NCBI GenBank assembly: GCA_028873925.1 | Contig: JAPPNA010000076.1 | Coordinates: 1 to 49,632, forward strand | Reading direction: 5' to 3' | From: Bacteroidota bacterium | Lineage (GTDB): Bacteria > Bacteroidota > Rhodothermia > Rhodothermales > Bin80 | Length of the DNA stretch: 49,632 bases | Shown here: one piece after another, positions 19,413 to 28,457 of the stretch | Layout of the letters: each line of letters opens with the position of its first letter | How positions within the stretch are numbered: the stretch's first letter is position 1 | The notes under the pieces: generated by a model | What the model was told of the DNA's origin: nothing | The model's input: only the letters and a program-made list of their open reading frames with translations | The model's database searches: none | Made by a program: the position numbers and the translations under genes

Positions 19413-19612
19413 GTTTCAGTCAGGCAGGTTGGGGTGGAGGCGAAAGCATTGCGCCGAAAAACAGGGGCCTTCTGCATCATGAGTCCGGTTTGCATCGGTA
19501 TGCACTAGGCCTTACGACAAGGTTCACGGAATTGTTACAGTCCTTGCCGCACCGATAACACAGATAACCCGCGCCCTTAGACGCTGAGCGGGCGAAATTG
19601 ATTTCAACTCCG
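19413..19612. other. Intergenic region between the sigma factor and the efflux operon
   Basis: Two hundred bases without a gene, downstream of the sigma factor and upstream of tolC, both on the minus strand. A weak GC stem (GCCC/GGGC around 19573-19594) could end the sigma-factor transcript. I found no convincing TAnnTTTG promoter box for the efflux operon, though the promoter should be here. Confidence 0.4.
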
Positions 19613-20452
19613 TTACACCGAGTGAGCCTTGAGTGCCTTGCTTCGGGCTTTCTGACGCAGTTTTCGCAGCGCCTTCTCCTTTATCTGCCGCACCCGTTCG
19701 CGCGTCAGATCAAAGCGGAGGCCGATTTCCTCCAGGGTGAGGGGATGCTCACGCCCGATTCCGAAGTACAGGCGGGTGATTTCCGCTTCCCGCTGGCACA
19801 GGCTGCTTAAGGCGACATCAATGTCAATCTTAACCGACTCGCTCAGAAGCTGCTCATCAGGTGCCAGCGTCTCCGTACTGGGCAGCACATCCAGGAGCCG
19901 GTTGTCATCCTCATCATTAAAGGGCGCATCCATGGATATATGGCGGCCGGTATGCTGGAGCGCCTCGCGCACCTTATCAACACCGATATCCAGCTCTACA
20001 GCCAGTTCCTCACGCGTCGGCGGACGCTCATTGATCTGCGCGAGGCGCGCACTGGCCTTGCGCAGTTTGCTGATGGTCCCAATCCGGTTCAGCGGAAGAC
20101 GAACCACCCGGCCCTGTTCGGCCAGTGCCTGCAGAATCGACTGACGGATCCACCATACCGCGTAGGAGATGAATTTGAAACCACGCGTTTCGTCAAACCG
20201 CTTCGCAGCCTTAATCAGCCCGTAGTTGCCCTCATTGATCAGGTCCGTCAGATGCAGCCCCTGGCCCTGATACTTCTTAGCCACGGAAACCACGAATCTG
20301 AGGTTTGCCTGCACCAGCTTCGTCAGCGCCTGCATATCCCCCTCCTTGATCTGGCGGGCCAGCTCAGCCTCCTCATCCGGCGTTACCAGATCAATCTGCC
20401 CAATTTCCTTCAAATACTGATCCAGCATGCGCTGGCGACGGGGAACGTACAT
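19613..20452 (-). CDS. rpoD: Primary sigma factor (RpoD/SigA, short Bacteroidota type)
   Basis: Predicted 279 residues, the short form usual in Bacteroidota, without the long N-terminal region 1.1. Region 1.2 (D-Q-Y-L-K-E-I-G), region 2 ([10 protein letters not shown] then [11 protein letters not shown], the -10 recognition and melting part), region 3 and region 4 with a helix-turn-helix ([20 protein letters not shown]) are all present. It directs RNA polymerase to most promoters. In this phylum such factors recognise a TTTG/TAnnTTTG promoter, consistent with the sites found upstream of acpP and the TPR gene. Confidence 0.92.
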   Translation of the reverse strand: MYVPRRQRMLDQYLKEIGQIDLVTPDEEAELARQIKEGDMQALTKLVQANLRFVVSVAKKYQGQGLHLTDLINEGNYGLIKAAKRFDETRGFKFISYAVWWIRQSILQALAEQGRVVRLPLNRIGTISKLRKASARLAQINERPPTREELAVELDIGVDKVREALQHTGRHISMDAPFNDEDDNRLLDVLPSTETLAPDEQLLSESVKIDIDVALSSLCQREAEITRLYFGIGREHPLTLEEIGLRFDLTRERVRQIKEKALRKLRQKARSKALKAHSV

Positions 20453-20545
20453 GAACTATCGCGTCAGATGGAAAGGAAGTTTGGAAGTGGCCTCAGCCGC
20501 AAGCACGAAAACGTTTACAAATCAAGCGCATGAATTGATCCGTCC

Positions 20546-22837
20546 TTAAGTGTCCACGGACTGATTTCTGAGGATGAAGAGGCCTTCGCGGCGGCTGGTT
20601 ACCACAATAATCCCGCTCTTGAAATACGGATAGCTGCTCCAGGTCCCGTTGAAGCCGGACTCGTCGGTACCGTAGGGGGTCGTGTCAAAAAAGCCCACCT
20701 CCACCGGATTGTCCGGCGTGGAAATGTCGATCACGCGCAGGCCGCTGGCATTGTTGGTCTGGTACATCAGGTCCCCATGCACATAGAGATTGTGGTCCGT
20801 AGCCGAGGTGGGGCCGAAGAATTCCCGCACCATCTGGGGATCCGCCAGATCCCGCACATCCCATACCAGCGTCCGTGTCCGTTCAGCCCTGCCGCTGATC
20901 TCATCCAGCTCATCATTCTGGAAGTACCAGCCGTGATCCTCCGAAAGCCATCCCTGATGAACGTATGCAGCATCCGGATATGTTCCGGTGCCTACGGCCA
21001 CCGGATTGGCCTTATCGGTAACATCGGAAATACTGATCGCCGTTTCATTGGCTCCGATGCAGATTTCGCGACCCTGGTATTCCGCATCCGGGCCGTGATA
21101 AATCACGCATTGCGCGTCATGGCTGTAGCCGGTGTTGCGCCGGCCGGTCGTAACGTCGGCAAAGCACCCGGCGAATGCCGGCTGTCGGGGCTCACGCAGA
21201 TCAATCATGTGCAGACCGCCGCCGCAGGTTTCACCGCCGCCGCTGGCACCCACCGCATAGGCGAACCCGGTCGCCTCATTGATGACAATATTGTGGGCGC
21301 TGTGGATCTGATCGTAGTGTGCCGTGGCCGCAAAATTTGTCGGTATCACCTCCAGATCCCGCAACTGGGTCAGATCAAATACCTGCATTCCGTGAGCATC
21401 AGCCCCATCGGCGACGATGTAGGCATGATTGCGATAGACTTTGATGTCGCGCCATGTGCTGCCCGGCGACCCATCCGTGCGGGGCAGCGTCCCCAGATAC
21501 ACCGGATTCATCGGATCCGACACATTGATAAACACGGCCCCTTCCAGGTGGCCGACCAGCGCGTATTCAGCTCCGGTCTCCGGGTCGGTCCAACCCCAGA
21601 CATCGTTGAGACGCACCCCGCGGGCGGCCTCCATGTCAGCCAGTGGCAGAAATGAAAGCAGATCCACCCCGGCGCAGTCATAATCCAGCGCCCGCCCTTG
21701 TGCGCATACTTCCGAGGCATCCGCGATGGCCGCCATCGGTTCCGCGGCATTGAACAGCTCCGCCTCCAGCCTCCAGCCATCCCGGTTCTCCAGAACCAGC
21801 ACGCTGCCTTCTCCATAAGCCATCCTCGGCATACCCACCGCTGCGATGCGTCCATCGGTGACAAATGACCCCCCGATACCCGCTCCGGGCAGGCCTTCCG
21901 GCAGCACACTGGCGAGTTCGCCATAGGCGTGCTGATAAATCCGTCCTCGCCCCTGGTCCGCACCCGGGGCACCGATCCACGCGGCATCGTCGGTCAGTTG
22001 CACGGCCGCTCCGAATCGTTCAGATTGCTGGCCTGCCGGACGACTCATCGTTGCTGATACCGTCCAGCCCTGCCCCGCATCCGCCTCCAGCAGCACCGCC
22101 ATCCCGGCAGCCGGTGCTCCAATCAGCAACCGGGAGCCGCGCATGTCGACTGCGGACCCGAAACCGGACTGCACACCGTAATCCGCACCCGTGAGCTCCG
22201 CATCCGATGCCCAAGCCCCGTCCGCATACCGGTATGTGGATACCCCGTTGCCTCTGGCAGTACCCACAGCCAGCCGATCACCATCCAAGGCTAACGACAT
22301 CCCGAACGCTTCACGACTCCGCGGGGCCTCAAGAACCGCTTCCAGCTGCCAGCCCTCGTCCTGTTTGTACACCCGGACCACACCCGAATTACCCTCCTCC
22401 AGACCGGATCCGACAGCCAGTCGATCCCCGCTCAATGCCAGCGCGGTCGCAGTATGCTGCAGATGCCCGGTCATTACAAACGTATCGCTGTCGGACACCC
22501 GCTCATAGGTAATCACCTCGCTCCCGCTGCCGATGGCCAACATGGAGCCTTCAAAGGTTACGGCGTACCCGAATCCATCGTCCACATACGCGTCCGGGGC
22601 CTGCAGCATGCCGGACGAAGTCCAGCCCCCCTCAGCATTCCTGGCATAGATATGCACTGTGCCGGGATGTTTGAATCCGCCCGGTTCTCCGGTCAGAATA
22701 AGGTCTGCTCCCAAGCCTACTGACTGGCCGAAACCGGCCATGTCAACGGGTTCCGGCTGGTAGAACGACTGGGCGAGTGCCGGTGTGACCGGCAGCAGCA
22801 GCACCAGTAGAATTGTACATGGAATCCGGGTGTTCAT
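20546..22837 (-). CDS. Choice-of-anchor B family protein with N-terminal FG-GAP-like propeller
   Basis: Predicted 763 residues with a signal peptide (I-L-L-V-L-L-L-P-V-T-P-A-L-A-Q). Residues ~25-350 repeat F-G-x-A-V/S-L-x-G-D-x-L-A-V-G-type units, the FG-GAP pattern of integrin-like beta-propellers. From ~385 (C-A-Q-G-R-A-L-D-Y-D-C-A-G-V-D-L-L) it becomes the choice-of-anchor B region with LVIVD-like repeats: N-D-V-W-G-W-T-D, W-R-D-I-K-V-Y, H-N-I-V-I-N-E-A-T and Y-T-H-D-A-Q-C-type blocks, which recur in the paralogue at 33062-34621. Unlike that paralogue it ends without a T9SS tail. Likely an extracellular or surface protein; ligand unknown. It lies 24 bases after the mature end of tRNA-Val on the same strand. 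Confidence 0.85.
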   Translation of the reverse strand: MNTRIPCTILLVLLLPVTPALAQSFYQPEPVDMAGFGQSVGLGADLILTGEPGGFKHPGTVHIYARNAEGGWTSSGMLQAPDAYVDDGFGYAVTFEGSMLAIGSGSEVITYERVSDSDTFVMTGHLQHTATALALSGDRLAVGSGLEEGNSGVVRVYKQDEGWQLEAVLEAPRSREAFGMSLALDGDRLAVGTARGNGVSTYRYADGAWASDAELTGADYGVQSGFGSAVDMRGSRLLIGAPAAGMAVLLEADAGQGWTVSATMSRPAGQQSERFGAAVQLTDDAAWIGAPGADQGRGRIYQHAYGELASVLPEGLPGAGIGGSFVTDGRIAAVGMPRMAYGEGSVLVLENRDGWRLEAELFNAAEPMAAIADASEVCAQGRALDYDCAGVDLLSFLPLADMEAARGVRLNDVWGWTDPETGAEYALVGHLEGAVFINVSDPMNPVYLGTLPRTDGSPGSTWRDIKVYRNHAYIVADGADAHGMQVFDLTQLRDLEVIPTNFAATAHYDQIHSAHNIVINEATGFAYAVGASGGGETCGGGLHMIDLREPRQPAFAGCFADVTTGRRNTGYSHDAQCVIYHGPDAEYQGREICIGANETAISISDVTDKANPVAVGTGTYPDAAYVHQGWLSEDHGWYFQNDELDEISGRAERTRTLVWDVRDLADPQMVREFFGPTSATDHNLYVHGDLMYQTNNASGLRVIDISTPDNPVEVGFFDTTPYGTDESGFNGTWSSYPYFKSGIIVVTSRREGLFILRNQSVDT

Positions 22838-22861
22838 CAGGCAAAAAACGATCTGGCGAAG

Positions 22862-22934
22862 TGGGCCCTACAAGATTCGAACCTGTGACCTCTCGCGTGT
22901 GAGGCGAGCGCTCTAACCACTGAGCTAAGGGCCC
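22862..22934 (-). tRNA. tRNA-Val (anticodon CAC)
   Basis: Read on the minus strand, the 73 bases fold into a full cloverleaf. The acceptor GGGCCCT pairs with AGGGCCC, the D arm begins GCTC, the anticodon stem CTCGC/GCGAG encloses the loop CTCACAC, giving anticodon CAC (valine codon GTG), and the T arm is ACAGG-TTCGAAT-CTTGT. The 3' CCA is not encoded. Confidence 0.95.
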
Positions 22935-23158
22935 GCAATTTTATTGTCGGATGTGTGCTCCCGTCCAGATACCCGGGCGGCCGTTCTGAAGAAGGAGGGG
23001 AATCTGCGCGGCACGGGCCGACGCACGCTCCCATGTGGCGAAACGGCCCGTAAACTCAAGGAAGTCGCTCTGCGCCATACGCAATCTGGTTTCTGTCGGA
23101 TTCTTCAGCACATGCCTGCGCACCCTCAGTTTTCTTAGAGGGTAAAAGCAGCAAATGT
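22935..23158. other. Intergenic region between holA and tRNA-Val
   Basis: About 220 bases. An open frame on the minus strand covers most of it but has no recognisable features and low-quality composition. An AT-rich ACAATAAAATT sits just before the tRNA and may be part of its promoter. Confidence 0.4.
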
Positions 23159-24220
23159 CTAATTCCTGTGAATGTTTCCCGCCTCCGGTTTAATCAGCAC
23201 AGCATTAAGCATCAGGGTCATGATGAGTCGCGGACTGCGCTGACTGCCTCCCTTCAGCTCAGCCTCGGCGCTCAGCAACGCATTGAGCACCCGTGTGAGC
23301 TCGGCAGGCTGCCAGTGGCGCAGGGCCCGCAGCTGCTTGTCGATAATGAATTTGGGAGTGCCCAGTTCTTTGGCCAGGGCGTACGAGTTTCGCGCGCCTG
23401 CATATCCGTGCAGCTTCCAGAGGCGCACGAAATAGGTGGACAGCGTATAGACAATCCGCATGCATTCCCCCCGCGCATTGGATGCCGCCAACAGCAGCTG
23501 CTCACAAATGCGGTGCGCGTCTTCATAGCGGCGGTACGCCAGCGCATCCTGCAGCTCAAAAATGTTGATTTCCCGGGTCTGACCGCTGGCCTGCACAATG
23601 TCGTCGCGGGTTATCACCCGACGGTCTCCGACATAGGCCTGCAGTTTGGCGAATTCATTGGCCAGGTCAGACATTGAATTGCCCACAAACTCCACCAGGG
23701 TCTGCGCCGCCCCATCAGCCAGCTCACAGCCTGCCTGTCGGGCCATCTTATTGACAAAGACGGGGAGGCGATGCCGTTTCAGCGGCTCGAAGTGTGCGCA
23801 GGCGGCACTGTGCCGCAGGGTCCTGTAGGGGTCCGTATTGAACCTGGGCTTACCGTTGCACAGCAGGAGGACCACCGCCTGGGGATTCGGCTTTTTGGCA
23901 TAGGCCGCAAATCGGCGGTTATTGCTGAGCTTTTCAAACTGCCGCACGATTACAACACGCCGCTGTGCCATCATCGGCACCAGCTGACATGTGGCCAGGA
24001 CGGAATCCGCGTCCGTGTCTTCCCCGTGGACCAAATCCAGATTAAAATCCCGTTCGTGCTCCTGAAGCGCAGACCGGATCAGATATCGCTGTATGCGACC
24101 AGGCAGAAAGGACTCCGTGCCGTAAATCAGATACAGAGGCTTGAATTCGTGGCGCGTGAAGGACCGCACCAGATCCTGATACAGATCGAGCGCGTCCTTG
24201 GTGCTTTTTCGCGCGGCCAT
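23159..24220 (-). CDS. holA: DNA polymerase III delta subunit
   Basis: Predicted 353 residues, normal for the delta subunit that opens the sliding clamp during loading. The N-terminal domain begins K-P-L-Y-L-I-Y-G-T-E-S-F, and the conserved R-R-V-V-I-V-R-Q-F-E-K-L block and the central N-E-F-A-K-L segment are present; the C-terminal helical domain carries A-L-A-Y-R-R-Y. The ATG at 24220 overlaps the TAA of the upstream gene as TAATG, which points to coupled translation and decides this start over an in-frame ATG four codons earlier. Confidence 0.9.
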   Translation of the reverse strand: MAARKSTKDALDLYQDLVRSFTRHEFKPLYLIYGTESFLPGRIQRYLIRSALQEHERDFNLDLVHGEDTDADSVLATCQLVPMMAQRRVVIVRQFEKLSNNRRFAAYAKKPNPQAVVLLLCNGKPRFNTDPYRTLRHSAACAHFEPLKRHRLPVFVNKMARQAGCELADGAAQTLVEFVGNSMSDLANEFAKLQAYVGDRRVITRDDIVQASGQTREINIFELQDALAYRRYEDAHRICEQLLLAASNARGECMRIVYTLSTYFVRLWKLHGYAGARNSYALAKELGTPKFIIDKQLRALRHWQPAELTRVLNALLSAEAELKGGSQRSPRLIMTLMLNAVLIKPEAGNIHRN

Positions 24221-24660
24221 TATGCGCTGCACTGTTTAGCAATGGCTTGCAGCTGGACGGTATCATGCTGCACGGTCCGGTGCAGGAGCCTGCATAATTC
24301 CTCCAACTGCGGCTGCGCCAGTTCACCCAGCCCATCGGCTGCTGCCAGCAGGGTGCGCCGGGTCGCCGCTACGCGCCGGAGCACCTCGGGCAGTGCAAGG
24401 ATATTCCAGTCCGTAACCTCAGCTTCGTCCGGCGTGCCGTTAGCCCCGGCCAGCGCCCGCAGCCGGGGCAGCGTACGGTCGGCATCATGCTCGGCAATCG
24501 CCCCGTACCGCTGTCTGACCGTAAGGCCATCCTGAGCATCTATCCGCTCGGATTTGGCCATGCGGGGCAGAACGGATTCCGTGGAGGCCAACTCCAGCAG
24601 CAGGTAGGCCAACTGATCCGTCAGTGCCGCACGTAACGTTGCGGCGGACGCGTTATCCAT
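24220..24660 (-). CDS. Small DinB-like helical protein, function unknown
   Basis: Predicted 146 residues from the ATG at 24660, which overlaps the end of nuoI by 8 bases; a longer frame to 24720 lies inside nuoI. The sequence is helical, with [14 protein letters not shown] at the start, [14 protein letters not shown] in the middle and a closing [12 protein letters not shown]. The spacing of histidines recalls the four-helix DinB/DUF664 superfamily, some of which bind a metal through three histidines, but only two are well placed. Its TAA overlaps the holA start. Assignment is tentative. Confidence 0.55.
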   Translation of the reverse strand: MDNASAATLRAALTDQLAYLLLELASTESVLPRMAKSERIDAQDGLTVRQRYGAIAEHDADRTLPRLRALAGANGTPDEAEVTDWNILALPEVLRRVAATRRTLLAAADGLGELAQPQLEELCRLLHRTVQHDTVQLQAIAKQCSA

Positions 24661-25369
24661 GTTCGTCCGGAGACGATTCCCGTCCGGTCCATGTTTTGCC
24701 GGCCGCAATGGGAGGCTCACGGCGCAGGTGGGTGTTGTTCAGCGCCGGCATGGTTGAAGCAGCCAGCTCACGCACATGGCGGCGGTCCTTGAGGCTGTGG
24801 AGGTTATTGTCTTCCCGGTGCTGCCAGGGTTCGTCATCCTCCTGCGGATTGCGGTAATCCTCCAGATATTCCAGGCGATCCGTCAGGCGCTCAACCGGCA
24901 CCAGCAGCTGCTCTAGTCCGAATATGGCTTCCGAGCGCCCCTGGAACGTGAGGTCATATTCCTTTGACATCACGATGGCTTCCTCAGGGCACACTTCTTC
25001 GCAGAATCCGCAGTAAATGCACCGCAACATGTTGATTTCAAACCAGGCTGGCTCGCGCTCCTTTGAGCTGCTTGGATCTTCCACCTCACGCGACTGCATT
25101 GAAATTGCCATCGGCGGGCAGGCTTTCGCGCAGAGGTTGCAGGATACGCAACGCGGCTTGCCTTCTTCCTCCACCAGCACCGGCCGCCCCCGATAGGAAT
25201 CCGGCGGATTCCACAGTTCGTCGGGGTATTCCGTCGTGTACTGGGGTTCCTTTACGAGCTTGCGAAAGCTGTATCCGAGCCCCTTGAAAATCTCCGGCAA
25301 GTAAAGCCGCTCCCAGAAACTGAGGTCCCTCTCATTGTCCGACTTGGTATTCCTGGGTACTCCGGGCAT
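24653..25369 (-). CDS. nuoI: NADH-quinone oxidoreductase subunit I (complex I 8Fe ferredoxin subunit)
   Basis: Predicted 238 residues from the ATG at 25369; the frame runs upstream into der but reads there as a shadow. An [14 protein letters not shown] amphipathic start is followed by two 4Fe-4S motifs, [12 protein letters not shown] and [12 protein letters not shown], which form clusters N6a and N6b passing electrons toward quinone. Beyond the usual end lies a charged extension of about 65 residues. No other complex I gene is near, so nuoI is detached from its usual cluster, sitting 67 bases after der. Confidence 0.88.
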   Translation of the reverse strand: MPGVPRNTKSDNERDLSFWERLYLPEIFKGLGYSFRKLVKEPQYTTEYPDELWNPPDSYRGRPVLVEEEGKPRCVSCNLCAKACPPMAISMQSREVEDPSSSKEREPAWFEINMLRCIYCGFCEEVCPEEAIVMSKEYDLTFQGRSEAIFGLEQLLVPVERLTDRLEYLEDYRNPQEDDEPWQHREDNNLHSLKDRRHVRELAASTMPALNNTHLRREPPIAAGKTWTGRESSPDEHG

Positions 25370-25436
25370 AGGGGTGGGCGGAATGAATGCAACCCGTGGA
25401 AAGAACTTGAAACGGTATTGTTCCGCTTTGGCGGGA

Positions 25437-26753
25437 CTAATCCGGTTCCTGCGATTTTTTTCTGAACCGCAGACGTACCGGCACACCGGTAAAGTCAAAG
25501 GCCGCGCGGAGCCTGTTTTCGAGGTACCGCACATAGGATTCGTGTACGCCCTGCGGATGATTGCAGAAGAACGTAAAGACCGGTGGTGCGGTGGACGTTT
25601 GCGTGACGTACTTGATCTGCACATGGCGGTTGCGCCAGGTCGGGGGGTAGTGCTGCTGAACTGCCATCTGCAACACCCGGTTAAGCGACGCAGTGGCAAT
25701 GCGGCTGTGTCGCACCTGCTCGATCTTGAGACTCATGTCCAGAATCCGGTAGATCCGCTGGCGTGTGAGCGCGGATACAAACACTACAGGCACATAATCC
25801 AGCGTGCGCAGCCGGTTCCGGATTGCCCTTTCGCGGTCCCGAGCGGTGTTGGTTTCCTTTTCGATCAGATCCCACTTATTTACCGCCAGAATAAGGCCTT
25901 TGTACCGGGCCTCTGCCTGTTTGAGCACGGCAATGTCCTGCGCCTCCAGCCGCTGGGTCGCATCAATGAGCAGCACCGCGACATCACATTCGCGCACGGC
26001 CTTTTCGGTGCGCAGTGTGGCATAGAACTCCACATTTTCCTTAACGCGGGTACGGCGGCGCAGCCCGGCGGTGTCCACCAGCACCAGCGGCTGCTGCCGG
26101 TACGTAAGGGGCGTGTCCACCGCGTCCCGCGTTGTGCCCCCGATCTCGGTTACGATAGCGCGCGCCGAGTTCAGCAGCGCATTGGTCAGCAGGGACTTGC
26201 CGACATTCGGACGGCCGATCAGTGCGATACGCAGCCCGGCAGGTCGCTGTGCCGGGTCATCCGGCGGCAGGGCCGCCACCAGCGCATCCAGAAGTTCGCC
26301 TGTCCCCATGCCGTTGGTGCCGCTGATGGGAAACACCTCCTTCAGGCCGAGTTTGTACATCCCGGCCGCCTGCCAGCGCCGCTGAACATTATCGCTCTTA
26401 TTGGCCAGCACCATCACCGGTCGGGGACCCCGCTGCAGGTGCCGTGCCAGCTCCAGGTCCACATCCGTAATGCCGGTCGTTACATCGGTAACCAGCAGGA
26501 TTACATCCGCCTCCTCCAGCGCCAGCTCCACCTGCTCGCGAATGGCTTTTTCGAAGCGCTCGGCACTGCGCGGTACAAATCCTCCGGTATCCACCAGCCG
26601 AAACGTCCGTCCGTTCCACTCCACCTCGCCGAACAGTCGATCCCTCGTAACGCCCGGCGCATCATGAACAATGGCCTCGCGGGTTTCTGTGAGCCGGTTA
26701 AACAGGGTCGATTTGCCCACATTGGGACGCCCGACCAGTGCGGCAAGCGGCAT
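25437..26753 (-). CDS. der: Ribosome-associated GTPase Der (EngA)
   Basis: Predicted 438 residues, the standard size. Two tandem GTPase domains each show a P-loop (G-R-P-N-V-G-K-S-T near 8 and G-R-P-N-V-G-K-S-L near 180), D-T-G-G/D-T-A-G switches and N-K-S-D/N-K-W-D specificity motifs. A C-terminal KH-like domain ends the protein ([10 protein letters not shown]). Der acts in late assembly of the 50S ribosomal subunit and is usually essential. It starts one base after the stop of the EcsC-family gene. Confidence 0.95.
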   Translation of the reverse strand: MPLAALVGRPNVGKSTLFNRLTETREAIVHDAPGVTRDRLFGEVEWNGRTFRLVDTGGFVPRSAERFEKAIREQVELALEEADVILLVTDVTTGITDVDLELARHLQRGPRPVMVLANKSDNVQRRWQAAGMYKLGLKEVFPISGTNGMGTGELLDALVAALPPDDPAQRPAGLRIALIGRPNVGKSLLTNALLNSARAIVTEIGGTTRDAVDTPLTYRQQPLVLVDTAGLRRRTRVKENVEFYATLRTEKAVRECDVAVLLIDATQRLEAQDIAVLKQAEARYKGLILAVNKWDLIEKETNTARDRERAIRNRLRTLDYVPVVFVSALTRQRIYRILDMSLKIEQVRHSRIATASLNRVLQMAVQQHYPPTWRNRHVQIKYVTQTSTAPPVFTFFCNHPQGVHESYVRYLENRLRAAFDFTGVPVRLRFRKKSQEPD

Positions 26754-26754
26754 G

Positions 26755-27573
26755 TCACAGGCGCTCCTTGTACTCCAGGTACATTGAGCGAAACAGCATG
26801 TAGGAGGTCCGGGCAGTTTCGCGCGTGAACCAGAAATTCACGCCAGCCCCGACCGCAGCACCCGCCAGCGGCACCGCCTGCAGGAGTTTGCGCCCGACCA
26901 GATTCTTGGCAATCTCCCGCGGAAGATGGCGGCTCTGATTGGCAATGGTGCCCCGTACTCGTCCTCTGTAGGAGGACATGCCGCCCGCCAGCGCAGCCGC
27001 GAGAATACTGATTTCGCGTACCGCATTCGCCCGTGCCTCCCGCGAATTCGCGGCCGCCGCGTTGTAAATCGCCAGCACGATCGGACTGTATTCGGGGCTC
27101 GTCATGGGGAAACCGTAGGCGGCACCGATACGCTGGATCAGATGCAGATTGATGACAAACAGCAGCGGGATATCCGCCGCAATAAAGACCCCTCCGCCGA
27201 GACCTGTCCCGCCCCCGCTGAGGGCGGCCAGCATCACATTCCGCGAAAAGAGTCCCTGCGCCATAGGGTCCAAATCCTCCAGGGCCTGGTTGCGCAGATC
27301 TTCAACTTGGGAAACTTCCATCTGCCGCTTCTGGGCCTCATTGAGGATGCCTTCCAGATCCACCGCCCATTTGCCCGCATCATTGAGACGGCTCAGGAAA
27401 ACGTCCACTGCCTCATTCATCTGATCTACCACAGTTTCAGGGACACCCTGCTCCACCACCCAATCCACCGGACGCATCAGCCAGTCCATAGCCTGCGCCA
27501 GAACGGATCCGTCTCCCCGCAGCCAGGCATCCACTTCGCGGCGGGCCGATTTTTCGTAACTGTTTAATCGCAT
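26755..27573 (-). CDS. EcsC-family protein
   Basis: Predicted 272 residues from the ATG at 27573 (M-R-L-N-S-Y-E-K); the upstream open frame is not protein-like. The sequence fits the EcsC family: a helical N-terminus, then a glycine-rich amphipathic segment (S-G-G-G-T-G-L-G-G-G-V-F-I-A-A-D-I-P) and the conserved L-H-L-I-Q-R-I-G-A-A-Y-G-F, then a second glycine/alanine-rich hydrophobic stretch (V-P-L-A-G-A-A-V-G-A-G-V-N). It is probably membrane-associated. The molecular role of the family is poorly defined; EcsC was named from a gene next to an ABC transporter. Here it sits between uppP and der. Confidence 0.82.
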   Translation of the reverse strand: MRLNSYEKSARREVDAWLRGDGSVLAQAMDWLMRPVDWVVEQGVPETVVDQMNEAVDVFLSRLNDAGKWAVDLEGILNEAQKRQMEVSQVEDLRNQALEDLDPMAQGLFSRNVMLAALSGGGTGLGGGVFIAADIPLLFVINLHLIQRIGAAYGFPMTSPEYSPIVLAIYNAAAANSREARANAVREISILAAALAGGMSSYRGRVRGTIANQSRHLPREIAKNLVGRKLLQAVPLAGAAVGAGVNFWFTRETARTSYMLFRSMYLEYKERL

Positions 27574-27610
27574 CTCACCCGGGTTTTCACATGGTACGCA
27601 GCGCAGCGCG

Positions 27611-28423
27611 TCAGGGTGCACTGCCCGCCGAAAGAAGAAGCCAGCCCAGCAGACCGACCCCGACACAATAGTATGCGAAGTAATGCAGGCGGCCCCGGCG
27701 CACGAAATTAAGTACCACCCGAATGGCCAGCACACCGGAGGCATACGCCACGGCTGTTCCCACCAGTACATGCACCCAGTCAACGGCTGCCACTTGGGCG
27801 GTCATATCGGTCACCTTGAGCAGCGCCGCGCCCGCGATGGGCGGCAACACCATCAGAAAGGAAAAATCCGCCGCCGCCTCCGGATCGACCCGAAGGTAAA
27901 GCCCTGTGCAGATGGTGGCTCCAGAACGTGATATGCCGGGCAGCAGTGCGGCGACCTGTGCCACGCCGGTCAGCAGCGCGGTCCACGCGGAGGTCGCACG
28001 CTGCCCTGTCGGTGCCAGCCGCGTAAGCCATAACAGCCCCCCGGTAACCAGCAGCATCGCGCACGCCAGGCGGGGTTTCATGAAGGCTGCTTCAAACATG
28101 TCGCCCAGCAGCACATAAGCCAGTCCTACGGGCACGCATGAGAGTGCAATCTGCCAGCCGAGACGCACTTCGGGATCCGTCCGATTGGCCGCATGCGGAA
28201 GCGAGCGAACCATCTGTCCTACAAGCGTCCCGATTCTGGCATGGTATACGGTGATGATGCTTCCTGCCGTACCCAGGTGCAGCATAACCTCAAAGGCCAC
28301 ATCATCGGTCAGTGCAATGCCCAGCAAATGCTGTCCCAGCACCAGGTGACCGGACGAAGATACCGGTAGAAACTCCGTCAATCCCTGGACGAGTCCGAGG
28401 ATAATGGCCTGCCACCAGGTCAT
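27611..28423 (-). CDS. uppP: Undecaprenyl-diphosphatase
   Basis: Predicted 270 residues from the ATG at 28423 (M-T-W-W-Q-A-I-I-L-G-L-V-Q-G-L-T-E). It is a polytopic membrane protein with about eight hydrophobic helices and both catalytic motifs of the BacA/UppP family: E-F-L-P-V-S-S-S-G-H at 17-26 and P-G-I-S-R-S-G-A-T near 165. It recycles the lipid carrier of peptidoglycan synthesis by removing one phosphate from undecaprenyl diphosphate. The stop of the NFACT gene lies 34 bases upstream, so the two are likely co-transcribed. Confidence 0.95.
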   Translation of the reverse strand: MTWWQAIILGLVQGLTEFLPVSSSGHLVLGQHLLGIALTDDVAFEVMLHLGTAGSIITVYHARIGTLVGQMVRSLPHAANRTDPEVRLGWQIALSCVPVGLAYVLLGDMFEAAFMKPRLACAMLLVTGGLLWLTRLAPTGQRATSAWTALLTGVAQVAALLPGISRSGATICTGLYLRVDPEAAADFSFLMVLPPIAGAALLKVTDMTAQVAAVDWVHVLVGTAVAYASGVLAIRVVLNFVRRGRLHYFAYYCVGVGLLGWLLLSAGSAP

Positions 28424-28457
28424 CGGCAGTTCAGTGGGTTGCGCACTTTCAAGATAC

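Noticed and set aside
22941-23123. 60-codon minus-strand frame near tRNA-Val
   Set aside because: No ribosome-binding site, no recognisable domain and composition typical of chance frames in GC-rich DNA.
25335-26828. 497-codon open frame on the plus strand
   Set aside because: It is antisense to der and the start of nuoI, whose motifs are unmistakable; its own translation is low-complexity and has no domain.
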